From positions 1 through 5,686 of the forward strand of contig JAFGNO010000039.1 in assembly GCA_016926985.1 (NCBI GenBank): a stretch of 5,686 bases of DNA, read 5' to 3'. The notes beneath the pieces were generated by a model, which made no database searches, had not been told where the DNA came from, and saw nothing but the letters and a program-made list of their open reading frames with translations. The translations under genes and the position numbers were made by a program. Each line of letters opens with the position of its first letter. The stretch's first letter is position 1. The DNA is from Anaerolineae bacterium (GTDB lineage Bacteria; Chloroflexota; Anaerolineae; Aggregatilineales; UBA3940). Of this stretch, positions 1 through 5,686 are shown piece after piece.

Positions 1-11
1 GTCTGACAGAT

Positions 12-581
12 ATGGGTATGGACCAATCCTCATCACACGCGACCGATGATCGCAACTCAGGCTCAGAATCGGGTGTCCCTGAGCCTGAGTTTTTAGTTGT
101 GGGACATATTGTTCGTCCACATGGCATTCGTGGAGAAGTCGCCATGAAGGCCATCACGCAGTACCCTGAGCGTCTTCTGGAAAGGGATATTCTCTATCTT
201 GGCCCCGATTATGTCCCATATCACGTGGAAGAAATCCGCCATCATTCCAAAGGTATGTTGATTCGGTTTGCAAAAATTACCAACCGCAATCAGGCGGAGG
301 TACTCCGCGATCTGCTGGTATATGTGCATATCAGGGATGCTGTTCCGCTGGAGGACGGTGAGTTCTATATTTACCAGCTCCAAGGTATCCAGGTACTCAC
401 TTCGGACAACAGCCTGCTCGGTCACCTGACCGATATCCTGGAAACCGGTGCCAACGATGTCTATATCATCACCTCGCCCGAAGGGAAAGAAATCCTGATC
501 CCGGCTATTCCGGAGGTGATCCTGAGCATTGATATTGAGCATCGGGTGATGCGTGTCAATTTGCTGGAAGGTTTACTCTAA
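12..581 (+). CDS. rimM: Ribosome maturation factor RimM
   Basis: RimM binds ribosomal protein S19 and the 30S head and helps late maturation of the small subunit and 16S rRNA in the cytoplasm. The 189-residue product shows both family domains. The N-terminal RimM barrel runs from about residue 27 to 108, with the signature GHIVRPHGIRGEV at 31-43. The C-terminal PRC-barrel starts near 117 (EFYIYQLQGIQV) and includes ETGANDVYII (144-153) and ILIPAIPEVI (161-170). Residues 1-26 precede the usual family start and are rich in Ser, Asp, Glu and Gly, so probably disordered. ATG at 12 and ATG at 18 are both possible starts; only 11 bases of upstream sequence are visible and no clear ribosome binding site lies in them. 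No later ATG precedes the conserved core. The extension carries a terminator-like hairpin (54-94). greA follows after 22 nt, whereas trmD is the common partner in other bacteria. Identity is sure; the exact start is not. Confidence 0.95.
   Translation: MGMDQSSSHATDDRNSGSESGVPEPEFLVVGHIVRPHGIRGEVAMKAITQYPERLLERDILYLGPDYVPYHVEEIRHHSKGMLIRFAKITNRNQAEVLRDLLVYVHIRDAVPLEDGEFYIYQLQGIQVLTSDNSLLGHLTDILETGANDVYIITSPEGKEILIPAIPEVILSIDIEHRVMRVNLLEGLL
54..94 (+). promoter_or_regulatory. Terminator-like hairpin inside the 5' end of rimM (possible attenuator)
   Basis: The left arm AACTCAGGCTCAG (54-66) and right arm CTGAGCCTGAGTT (79-91) are perfectly complementary over 13 bp, with a 12-nt loop (67-78). 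The right arm runs into a T tract (90-94), the layout of an intrinsic terminator. It lies in codons 15-28 of rimM, in the low-complexity extension just before the conserved core. The structure is seen directly. A role in attenuation, for example termination when ribosomes do not cover the region, is inference. It could also mark the end of an upstream unit if rimM really starts later, but no good later start is visible. Confidence 0.5.
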
Positions 582-590
582 ACCCACAAC

Positions 591-596
591 AGGAAG
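591..596 (+). promoter_or_regulatory. Ribosome binding site of greA
   Basis: AGGAAG lies 7 nt before the ATG at 604. It decides the greA start in favour of 604 over an in-frame ATG at 553, which lies inside rimM and would add 17 residues with no resemblance to GreA. Confidence 0.75.
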
Positions 597-603
597 TTTT
601 ATT

Positions 604-1077
604 ATGAATGATCTCCCCACTTATCCCATGACTGCCGCTGCGCTGGAAAAGCTGAAAGCGGAATACAAGCAAAAAACTGAAGTTGAGCGGCTTGCACTGG
701 CGGCCCGGCTGAAGGCCGCCATTGAGTTGGGGGATCTTTCTGAGAATGCTGAATATACAACGGCTAAAGAGGCTCAGGGATTCTTGGAGGGCCGCATACA
801 ACAGCTTCAGGCGATGATACGCGGAGCGGTCATTATTGAGGAGGGCCAGGCATGCGATACTGTTCAACTGGGCTGTCGGGTTACTGTGCTTGAGGAAAAT
901 GAAGAGGAACCAGAAGTTTTCCTGATTGTGGGGATGGTTGAAGCCAATCCCCGCGAAGGGAAAATCTCTATTGAATCGCCACTGGGTGAGGCCATTGCTG
1001 GCGCAAAAGTCGGGGATTGCGTAACCGTCAAGGCGCCCGCTGGTATCTTGAAATTCAAGGTGCTTGACATTCAGTGA
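604..1077 (+). CDS. greA: Transcription elongation factor GreA
   Basis: GreA enters the secondary channel of backtracked RNA polymerase and stimulates cleavage of the transcript 3' end, rescuing stalled complexes. The product has 157 residues, the usual family length. The N-terminal coiled coil covers about residues 8-76, and the loop at its tip, GDLSENAEY (43-51), holds the acidic pair D44 and E47, equivalent to D41 and E44 of the E. coli protein, which help hold the catalytic magnesium. The GreA/GreB C-terminal FKBP-like domain follows, ending in TVKAPAGILKFKVLDI (141-156). The start at 604 is supported by AGGAAG 7 nt upstream. It sits 22 nt after rimM on the same strand with no promoter or terminator between, so co-transcription is likely. 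A strong terminator begins 17 nt after the stop. Nothing is missing or truncated. GreB is a less likely reading, given the overall similarity to GreA and the GDLSENAEY tip. Confidence 0.97.
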   Translation: MNDLPTYPMTAAALEKLKAEYKQKTEVERLALAARLKAAIELGDLSENAEYTTAKEAQGFLEGRIQQLQAMIRGAVIIEEGQACDTVQLGCRVTVLEENEEEPEVFLIVGMVEANPREGKISIESPLGEAIAGAKVGDCVTVKAPAGILKFKVLDIQ

Positions 1078-1093
1078 GCGTTGAAGCGCCCCC

Positions 1094-1137
1094 ACAAAAA
1101 CAAGGCCCCGGTAGTTTTTCCGGGGCCTTGTTTTTGT
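1094..1137. terminator. Bidirectional intrinsic terminator between convergent genes
   Basis: A perfect 18-bp inverted repeat (1094-1111 with 1120-1137) encloses an 8-nt loop (1112-1119). The core pairs AAGGCCCCGG with CCGGGGCCTT and is flanked by an A5 run on the left (1096-1100) and a T5 run on the right (1131-1135). Either strand therefore gives a GC-rich stem followed by a U tract. It lies 17 nt after the greA stop and 3 nt after the stop of the convergent membrane protein gene, so it can end both units. Confidence 0.93.
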
Positions 1138-1140
1138 AAC

Positions 1141-2376
1141 TTATGCTCCGCTTCCGGGAAGCGGCGGCAGGCCGGATGGAGGTGTACTGCCTGAGCCGGG
1201 CAGTCCCGGCGCTCCGCCGCTGCTACCGGCTTCTCGCTTCCAGGCGGCAAGCTCTATTGTCACGCGCCCGATGACCCCGTTAGGCGGCATGGCATCGGTT
1301 TTGTAGGCAGTATCCACAATCCGAGCCTGAACTCGCAGTGTAGCTGTTTCAAGCAGGAATTTTGCATTCGTCGCCAGTTTTGCAGCTTCACCTTTGGGGG
1401 CCAGCTTGGCGCGAATAGCGTCATCATTGAAGGCGTGATCGCTCATTAAGACCTTGGTCACTGTCCGGATATCGTTTTTATCAAACAGCCAGACTTCCAG
1501 GGCAGTAACGCTCTTGGCTTCTCCGGTGGAACTGATCACCTCAGAGATGCCGACCCCGGTTTCGCCAAGGAACTCTCCAGATGAGGTCTCAATACTGAAC
1601 GAGTCATCATACAGATCGTCACCATGTAAATAGGTGGTCATAAATTGGACAATGGGCGGTTCTTTGCCGACAGCCTCAAAGTCGGTTTTCTCCGCTTCTT
1701 TAGAAAGCACGGCGCCAGCAGATGCAGCACTCCGGGGTACTGTGTCCTCTTCTTTTTTCTTGCGCCCCAGTCCTAATGGCAGCGAAGGGCGACCCGGGCG
1801 AGTTACTTCTGCCTGCCCTGGTGGGGGCCCTGGTTTCTTCTCTTTTTCCTTCTCTTCTGCTACCACTGCACTTGTTCGAGCAAGCGCGCTGGGTTCAGCC
1901 TGACCGGTCAGGTACCCATAGGCCAGCAAACCGATGATGATGAACAGAAGCGGGAGCCAGGCCAGGCGCCCAATGCTCGGTCCCAATCCTATAGGCCTGA
2001 AGCTGCACACTCCGGCATCCGCGTTCTGAACCACAAAGCCGCTGTTATACAGCGTCCTCAACTGGTCGAGGTTGGCGTCTTTCTGTGGGTTGGCCCCGTA
2101 GATTTCGACGGCTCTGTCAAAAACCTCGTTCAGCCGACCCTCTTCCTGACACAGATAGGACATACGGTCAGCAGCCAGCACATCATTTGCATCTGCCTGG
2201 TATGCATCTGCTACTGCCTGAAGATACAGCGCCTGGTAGCCTGTCTGAAGCTGCCATAGGCCAAGGTCGGCGATTTCAACAGAGGATAATCCCCATATAT
2301 AACCAAGCACGGCCCCAACAATAAGGACAATAACCAGGATAATTGAGTTTCTGAGCTTTGAAAGCTGTTCGGCCAT
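1141..2376 (-). CDS. Uncharacterised membrane protein with two transmembrane helices and a cytoplasmic C-terminal domain
   Basis: I do not recognise this 411-residue protein. A short basic N-terminus (K7, R9) is followed by a hydrophobic helix at about 11-30. Residues 31-138 are mostly helical, Ala/Asp/Gln-rich, and contain two cysteines (C76, C124) that could pair outside the membrane. A second hydrophobic helix spans 139-157. A long low-complexity linker follows: EEKEKEKK at 174-181, then Pro/Gly-rich stretches and RKKKEE at 205-210. Residues 237-380 look like a compact, beta-rich domain that opens with PIVQFMTTYLHGDDLYDDSF. The tail (384-411) is Gly, Ser and Pro rich. Positive charges predict both ends in the cytoplasm and 31-138 outside. 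The ATG at 2376 has AAGGAAAGG upstream, and an in-frame stop without another ATG lies just before it. It is 142 nt after topA on the same strand and ends at the shared terminator. A scaffold or signalling role is possible but unsupported. No frameshift is seen. Confidence 0.85.
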   Translation of the reverse strand: MAEQLSKLRNSIILVIVLIVGAVLGYIWGLSSVEIADLGLWQLQTGYQALYLQAVADAYQADANDVLAADRMSYLCQEEGRLNEVFDRAVEIYGANPQKDANLDQLRTLYNSGFVVQNADAGVCSFRPIGLGPSIGRLAWLPLLFIIIGLLAYGYLTGQAEPSALARTSAVVAEEKEKEKKPGPPPGQAEVTRPGRPSLPLGLGRKKKEEDTVPRSAASAGAVLSKEAEKTDFEAVGKEPPIVQFMTTYLHGDDLYDDSFSIETSSGEFLGETGVGISEVISSTGEAKSVTALEVWLFDKNDIRTVTKVLMSDHAFNDDAIRAKLAPKGEAAKLATNAKFLLETATLRVQARIVDTAYKTDAMPPNGVIGRVTIELAAWKREAGSSGGAPGLPGSGSTPPSGLPPLPGSGA

Positions 2377-2386
2377 AATGCGGTGA

Positions 2387-2395
2387 CCTTTCCTT
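2387..2395 (-). promoter_or_regulatory. Ribosome binding site of the 411-residue membrane protein gene
   Basis: Read on the minus strand this is AAGGAAAGG, ending 10 nt before the ATG at 2376. It supports that start and suggests the gene is translated independently of topA. Confidence 0.6.
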
Positions 2396-2423
2396 GCATT
2401 GATTAATGGTTACTGCTCCATTT

Positions 2424-2436
2424 TGCCAGTCTGGCA
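2424..2436. repeat. Small palindrome in the gap after topA
   Basis: TGCCAG and CTGGCA flank one central base (2430), a 13-base dyad. No T run follows on either strand, so it is not a terminator. It lies just downstream of a weak promoter candidate for the membrane protein gene and could be an operator. The word GTCTGGCA, which includes the right half, recurs at 2492-2499 and at 2571-2578 (the last inside topA). The site is visible; binding by a regulator is a guess. Confidence 0.35.
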
Positions 2437-2456
2437 GGAACAGTGGAAGCAATTTA

Positions 2457-2484
2457 ATTTTACTCCAAGAAGAAACATGCACAA
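2457..2484 (-). promoter_or_regulatory. Weak sigma-70-like promoter candidate for the membrane protein gene
   Basis: On the minus strand TTGTGC (2484-2479) and TAAAAT (2462-2457) are 16 nt apart. The -10 box matches 5 of 6 consensus bases, the -35 box only 3 of 6. Transcription would begin near 2450 and give a leader of about 75 nt. The gap of 142 nt between topA and the membrane protein gene makes a separate promoter plausible, but read-through from topA is equally possible since no terminator follows topA. Confidence 0.3.
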
Positions 2485-2518
2485 GTGAGATGTCTGGCAT
2501 CCATAATAGGACTGGTTT

Positions 2519-4909
2519 CTATTCCTGCCCCGCCTGTTCGGTCGTGGGCAAATCTGCAATGGCGCTCCTGGTCTGGCAGTTTATGCACTGAGCCCACTCC
2601 TTGCTTTGCTGCACAAGCAATCCGCCGCAGGATGGGCAGGGGGTCGATAAAGGCGGCTTCCAGCTTTTCCATTCGCAATCCGGGTATGCTGAACAACCAT
2701 AGAATGTCCTGCCTCGCCTGGTCTTTCGTTTAACAATCTCGGCGCCACATTCCGGACAGGGTATGCCGATCTTGTCCAGCCAGGGTTCGGTGTACCGGCA
2801 GTTGGGGAAATCTGAGCAGCCGACAAACTTGCCATACCGCCCCCAGCGAACCATCAACTCGTGCCCGCATTCCGGACAGTTTCTCCCTACCCGGTCGCTA
2901 TCAAGCTGTATATTTGGGGCATGCTCACGGGCATGCTCCACTTCTTTTTTAAACGGCTCGTAGAACTCCCGGATAACCGGGACCCAATCTTTGCCATCAC
3001 TGGCAATACCATCCAGTTGATCTTCCATACGAGCTGTAAACCTGACATCAACGATTTCCGGGAAGTATCCCACCAGCAGGTCGTTTACAGCGATGCCAAC
3101 CTCTGTGGGGTGAAGCTGCTTCCCTTCCCGGTGAACATATCCACGCTTCTGGATGGTATTCAGGATCGGCGCATAGGTGCTGGGACGTCCAATGCCATGC
3201 TCTTCCAGTGATGCAACCAGAGTGGCTTCAGAAAACCGACCGGGTGGCTGGGTGAAATGCTGCTCCGGGAAAAGACCCAACAAGTCAAGCAAATTGTTCT
3301 TCTCAAGTTTGGGGAATATCCGGTTAAGGTCATCTTCCTCACTTGAATTCTCGCTGGCCCCATCCTCATAGATAGCCAGAAATCCAGGAAATTTAAGAAT
3401 AGCCCCACTCGCACGGAAAAGATAGGGGTGGCTGGTTACCGGGATTTCGGGGAGACCGGCAGTAGCGTCGACCCGGATGGTATCGTATACCGCCGCTGCC
3501 ATCTGGCTTGCAAGAAAACGCTGCCAGATCACGGTATAGAGTCGCAACTGATGACGATCCAGGTATGGTTTAAGCGATTCAGGTGTGCGGGAGACACTGG
3601 TGGGACGGATTGCTTCGTGTGCTTCTTGTGCTCTTTTTGCTTTCTTCCCGTAGGAATGGGGCTTGGATGGCAGGTATTCCGGCCCGAAGTGATTCTCGAT
3701 ATAGACACGCGCCTCCTCCTGAGCCTGTTTGGAGACATTGGTGCTGTCCGTACGCATGTACGTGATCAGGCCTACTTCGCCACCCTCCCCGATATCCACG
3801 CCCTCGTACAATTGCTGAGCATATCGCATGGTCCGGGTCGCCGTGAAGTTCAACCGACGCGAAGCCTCCTGCTGAAGCGTGCTGGTTGTGAAGGGAGCAG
3901 AGGGTTTCCGGCGACGTGTTCCCCTTTTGATTGAACTGACGATATATTCCGACTTCTCCAGTTCATCCAGCACTGGCCTCACGTCCTCTTCAGAGCGCAG
4001 GCTGACTTCCTGGTCGTTGATCCGGTGCAGGCGCGCAAGGAAACTGATCCGGCCTTCCACCGCGCGGTCATCGGTGCGTGCAAGCTCGGCATCAATTGTC
4101 CAGTACTCTTCTGAGACAAACTGCTCGATCTCACGCTCCCGCTCAACGATCAGTCGGACGGCTACCGACTGCACCCGCCCCGCGGAGAGCTTTGGGCGGA
4201 TTTTCTGCCACAGCAGGGGACTCAGCTCGTAGCCAACCAGGCGATCCAGGATACGCCTGGCTTGCTGGGCATTGACCAGATTCATATCGATGGCGCGTGT
4301 CTCGTTGAATGCGTTAAGGACAGCGTCTTTGGTAATCTCATAGAACACCACCCGGCGCACTCGCTCTTCATCCATATTCGCCGCATGGATCAGGTGCCAG
4401 GCAATGGCCTCTCCCTCACGGTCTGGGTCGGTAGCCAGATAGATCTCCGCAGCTGAGTCTGCCGTCTTTTGCAGAGCCTGGACAATGTCTTCTTTGTCGC
4501 GGGGAATGCTATAAGACGGCGCGAAATCATGCTCGACATCAATGGCGAGCCGGGATTTCATCAGGTCACGCACATGCCCAATCGAGGCTTTGACTTTGAA
4601 GCCCTTTCCCAGGTAGTTTTCAATGGTGCGCACCTTGGCGGGAGATTCGACGATTACCAGTTTCCCCTTCCGGGCCTGCTTTTTTGGGGGGGAGGTGTGC
4701 AGAGGAGCTTTATTCTCTGCTGGGGCAGGTGTGGCCTTTTTCATACCTGCCTGCTCTGATCCTTCACCCATCTTAATGAGAACTGTCCCGCAGACGGGGC
4801 ATTTCCCTTTGGTGGCAGGCCGCTGGCCAGGCGTCACCATGACAACCGGATCGACCATCACTCGATTGGTTTTGCATCTCATGCAATATACGACAAGTTC
4901 ATCACTCAT
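2519..4909 (-). CDS. topA: DNA topoisomerase I (type IA) with an extra N-terminal zinc ribbon
   Basis: This enzyme relaxes negative supercoils by cutting one strand through a 5'-phosphotyrosine link and passing the other strand. The product has 796 residues. Residues 7-47 form a four-cysteine zinc ribbon (C9, C12, C37, C40) that resembles DUF5679, followed by an Ala/Pro/Lys-rich linker (50-81). The TOPRIM domain begins at KLVIVESPAK (83-92), with E88 and the metal-binding D161, D163, E165 in TDPDREGEA. SAGRVQSVAV is at 242-251. The catalytic tyrosine is Y384 in ITYMRTDST, with R386 beside it. AQEAHEAIRPT (428-437 and on) is also typical. Three C-terminal zinc ribbons follow: C678/C681/C698/C704, C718/C721/C739/C745 and C758/C761/C775/C778. 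All catalytic residues are present, so it should be active. The ATG overlaps the stop of the upstream guanylyltransferase gene (ATGA, 4909-4906), and no well-placed ribosome binding site is seen, which suggests coupled translation. An internal ATG at codon 56 would give a form without the first ribbon. Confidence 0.97.
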   Translation of the reverse strand: MSDELVVYCMRCKTNRVMVDPVVMVTPGQRPATKGKCPVCGTVLIKMGEGSEQAGMKKATPAPAENKAPLHTSPPKKQARKGKLVIVESPAKVRTIENYLGKGFKVKASIGHVRDLMKSRLAIDVEHDFAPSYSIPRDKEDIVQALQKTADSAAEIYLATDPDREGEAIAWHLIHAANMDEERVRRVVFYEITKDAVLNAFNETRAIDMNLVNAQQARRILDRLVGYELSPLLWQKIRPKLSAGRVQSVAVRLIVEREREIEQFVSEEYWTIDAELARTDDRAVEGRISFLARLHRINDQEVSLRSEEDVRPVLDELEKSEYIVSSIKRGTRRRKPSAPFTTSTLQQEASRRLNFTATRTMRYAQQLYEGVDIGEGGEVGLITYMRTDSTNVSKQAQEEARVYIENHFGPEYLPSKPHSYGKKAKRAQEAHEAIRPTSVSRTPESLKPYLDRHQLRLYTVIWQRFLASQMAAAVYDTIRVDATAGLPEIPVTSHPYLFRASGAILKFPGFLAIYEDGASENSSEEDDLNRIFPKLEKNNLLDLLGLFPEQHFTQPPGRFSEATLVASLEEHGIGRPSTYAPILNTIQKRGYVHREGKQLHPTEVGIAVNDLLVGYFPEIVDVRFTARMEDQLDGIASDGKDWVPVIREFYEPFKKEVEHAREHAPNIQLDSDRVGRNCPECGHELMVRWGRYGKFVGCSDFPNCRYTEPWLDKIGIPCPECGAEIVKRKTRRGRTFYGCSAYPDCEWKSWKPPLSTPCPSCGGLLVQQSKEWAQCINCQTRSAIADLPTTEQAGQE
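4679..4688 (-). other. Slippery run in the topA linker (possible -1 frameshift site)
   Basis: In the topA reading frame codons 74-77 read CCC CCA AAA AAG. This holds C_CCA_AAA and A_AAA_AAG in the correct frame; the second is the heptamer used by E. coli dnaX. A -1 slip after codon 77 would add 19 residues and stop at 4622-4620, giving a 96-residue product with only the N-terminal zinc ribbon and linker. No convincing upstream Shine-Dalgarno stimulator or strong downstream stem is visible, so use of the site is uncertain. Confidence 0.25.
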
Positions 4910-5686
4910 AAATAGCTATCCAGATTCCTCTTCTTTAATTCCTCAACAATGGTTTTGACTTCTTGAGCGTGCGCTCGCGTTGTTACCAGCAGGGCATCAT
5001 CTGTATCTACGATTACCAGATCAGCAACACCAACCGCAGCTACGAGCCGCTTGCTGATAATCAGTGTACCTCTGGTGTCAATCTGGATCACCGGTTGCTG
5101 GCACTGGCTGATGTTGGCTCCGTCGCTTCCGGCCAGAATATCATAGAGGGTGCTGAAGTTGCCGATGTCCTGCCAGCCCATTTCGACCGGGATCACATAG
5201 ATGTCAGATTTGATATGTTCCAGCAGCGCATAGTCGATGGTGGTTCGCTGTATCTTTGGCCATTCCTGTTCCAGCACGGACGCATAGCGTGGCGTGCCCA
5301 GCGTGTCCTCAATTCGGCACAGAATGCCGTGGATATCCGGTGAATGAAGGCGGAACTCCTCCATAACCCGCCCCACCTGCCAGATAAACATACCGCTGTT
5401 CCAGCTGTAAATGCCGCTCTGAATATAGCGTTCGGCCACGGCCCGATCTGGTTTTTCGTGAAACTGTTTCAACTCATAGACTGCCGTTTCACCAACCTTG
5501 TGTGCCAGTGAACCGCGCTCAATATAGCCAAAACCCGTCGATGGATGATCCGGCTCGATGCCCAGCGTTACCACTCCGTCAGTAGATGCCACCTTATAAG
5601 CAGCAGCCAGCACATGGCGAAATGTGTCTTCATTGCCAATAAAGTGATCGGCGGTTAAGACCGCCATCACTGCCTCAGGATTTTGA
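4906..5686 (-). CDS. manC: Mannose-1-phosphate guanylyltransferase, 5' part outside the window
   Basis: The enzyme makes GDP-mannose from mannose 1-phosphate and GTP, a donor for polysaccharides, glycolipids or protein glycans, in the cytoplasm. The visible 259 residues start inside the nucleotidyltransferase fold at NPEAVMAVLTADHFI; the family is usually about 350 residues, so roughly the first 90-100, including the GTP-binding GGxGxRLWPLS loop, lie off the right edge. The GTG at 5670 and ATG at 5667 are internal Val and Met codons, not starts. In fragment numbering, HEKPD (76-80) carries the sugar-phosphate-binding lysine, YSWNSGMF (93-100) is the mannose-contact motif, TTIDYALLEH (148-157) is typical, and GWQDIGNFSTL (170-180) holds the second metal aspartate. 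The C-terminal part (LVIVDTDDALLV, 223-234) matches the single-domain type, with no fused phosphomannose isomerase cupin domain. Its stop overlaps the topA start by four bases. A related sugar-1-phosphate nucleotidyltransferase is a less likely reading. Confidence 0.93.
   Translation of the reverse strand, partial: QNPEAVMAVLTADHFIGNEDTFRHVLAAAYKVASTDGVVTLGIEPDHPSTGFGYIERGSLAHKVGETAVYELKQFHEKPDRAVAERYIQSGIYSWNSGMFIWQVGRVMEEFRLHSPDIHGILCRIEDTLGTPRYASVLEQEWPKIQRTTIDYALLEHIKSDIYVIPVEMGWQDIGNFSTLYDILAGSDGANISQCQQPVIQIDTRGTLIISKRLVAAVGVADLVIVDTDDALLVTTRAHAQEVKTIVEELKKRNLDSYL

Noticed and set aside
1..11. TGA at 4-6 as the end of an upstream gene such as the KH-domain gene
   Set aside because: Eleven bases are too few to assign a reading frame or a gene.
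93..542. Minus-strand open frame of 149 codons opposite rimM
   Set aside because: It is the antisense shadow of rimM, whose two conserved domains are unmistakable; the antisense product shows no recognisable motif.
556..1095. Minus-strand open frame of 179 codons opposite greA
   Set aside because: Shadow of greA, and it runs into the terminator stem at its start. Phe/Leu/Ser-rich with no domain.
1148..1164. Hairpin CCGCTTC/GAAGCGG with a 3-nt loop at the end of the membrane protein gene
   Set aside because: No U tract follows on either strand and it sits in Gly/Pro-rich GC-rich codons; the real terminator lies just beyond the stop.
2211..2399. Minus-strand frame starting at 2399, overlapping the membrane protein start
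   Set aside because: Out of frame with the membrane protein gene, its ATG lies at the ribosome binding site of that gene, and its product has no recognisable feature.
3428..3934. Plus-strand open frame of 168 codons within topA
   Set aside because: Lies opposite the catalytic part of topA, where the minus strand is fully conserved. No family resemblance.
4742..4744. Internal ATG at topA codon 56 as the true start
   Set aside because: No properly spaced ribosome binding site, and residues 1-47 form a well-formed zinc ribbon, so the longer start overlapping manC is preferred. A minor internal start cannot be excluded.
5665..5670. GTG/ATG near the right edge as the start of the guanylyltransferase
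   Set aside because: The frame continues upstream to the edge as QNPEA, matching the conserved family sequence before the ADH motif, so the gene begins outside the window.

Overview
This 5.7 kb window is ordinary bacterial chromosome carrying housekeeping genes. It holds five protein genes in two convergent groups that meet at a strong shared hairpin terminator. The zinc ribbon at the front of the topoisomerase, the unrecognised two-helix membrane protein and the moderate GC content fit Chloroflexota, perhaps Anaerolineae. That placement is an inference from gene content; there is no rRNA or marker tree here to confirm it.

Plus strand, 12-1077: rimM (16S rRNA processing / 30S maturation factor) followed 22 nt later by greA (transcript cleavage factor). 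They look like one transcription unit that enters from the left edge and ends at the hairpin at 1094-1137. The first codons of rimM contain a perfect 13-bp inverted repeat followed by five T. This looks like an intrinsic terminator or attenuator inside the coding region.

Minus strand, read from the right edge: the C-terminal three quarters of a mannose-1-phosphate guanylyltransferase (manC type, start outside the window); then topA (DNA topoisomerase I), joined to it by an ATGA start/stop overlap; then a 142-nt gap with a weak promoter candidate and a small palindrome; then a 411-residue membrane protein of unknown function whose stop lies three bases from the shared terminator.

Together the genes cover ribosome assembly, transcription elongation, DNA supercoiling and GDP-mannose synthesis. 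No mobile element, CRISPR array, tRNA, rRNA or phage gene is visible. The points most worth following are the hairpin inside rimM, the fused N-terminal zinc ribbon and in-frame slippery heptamer of topA, and the uncharacterised membrane protein.
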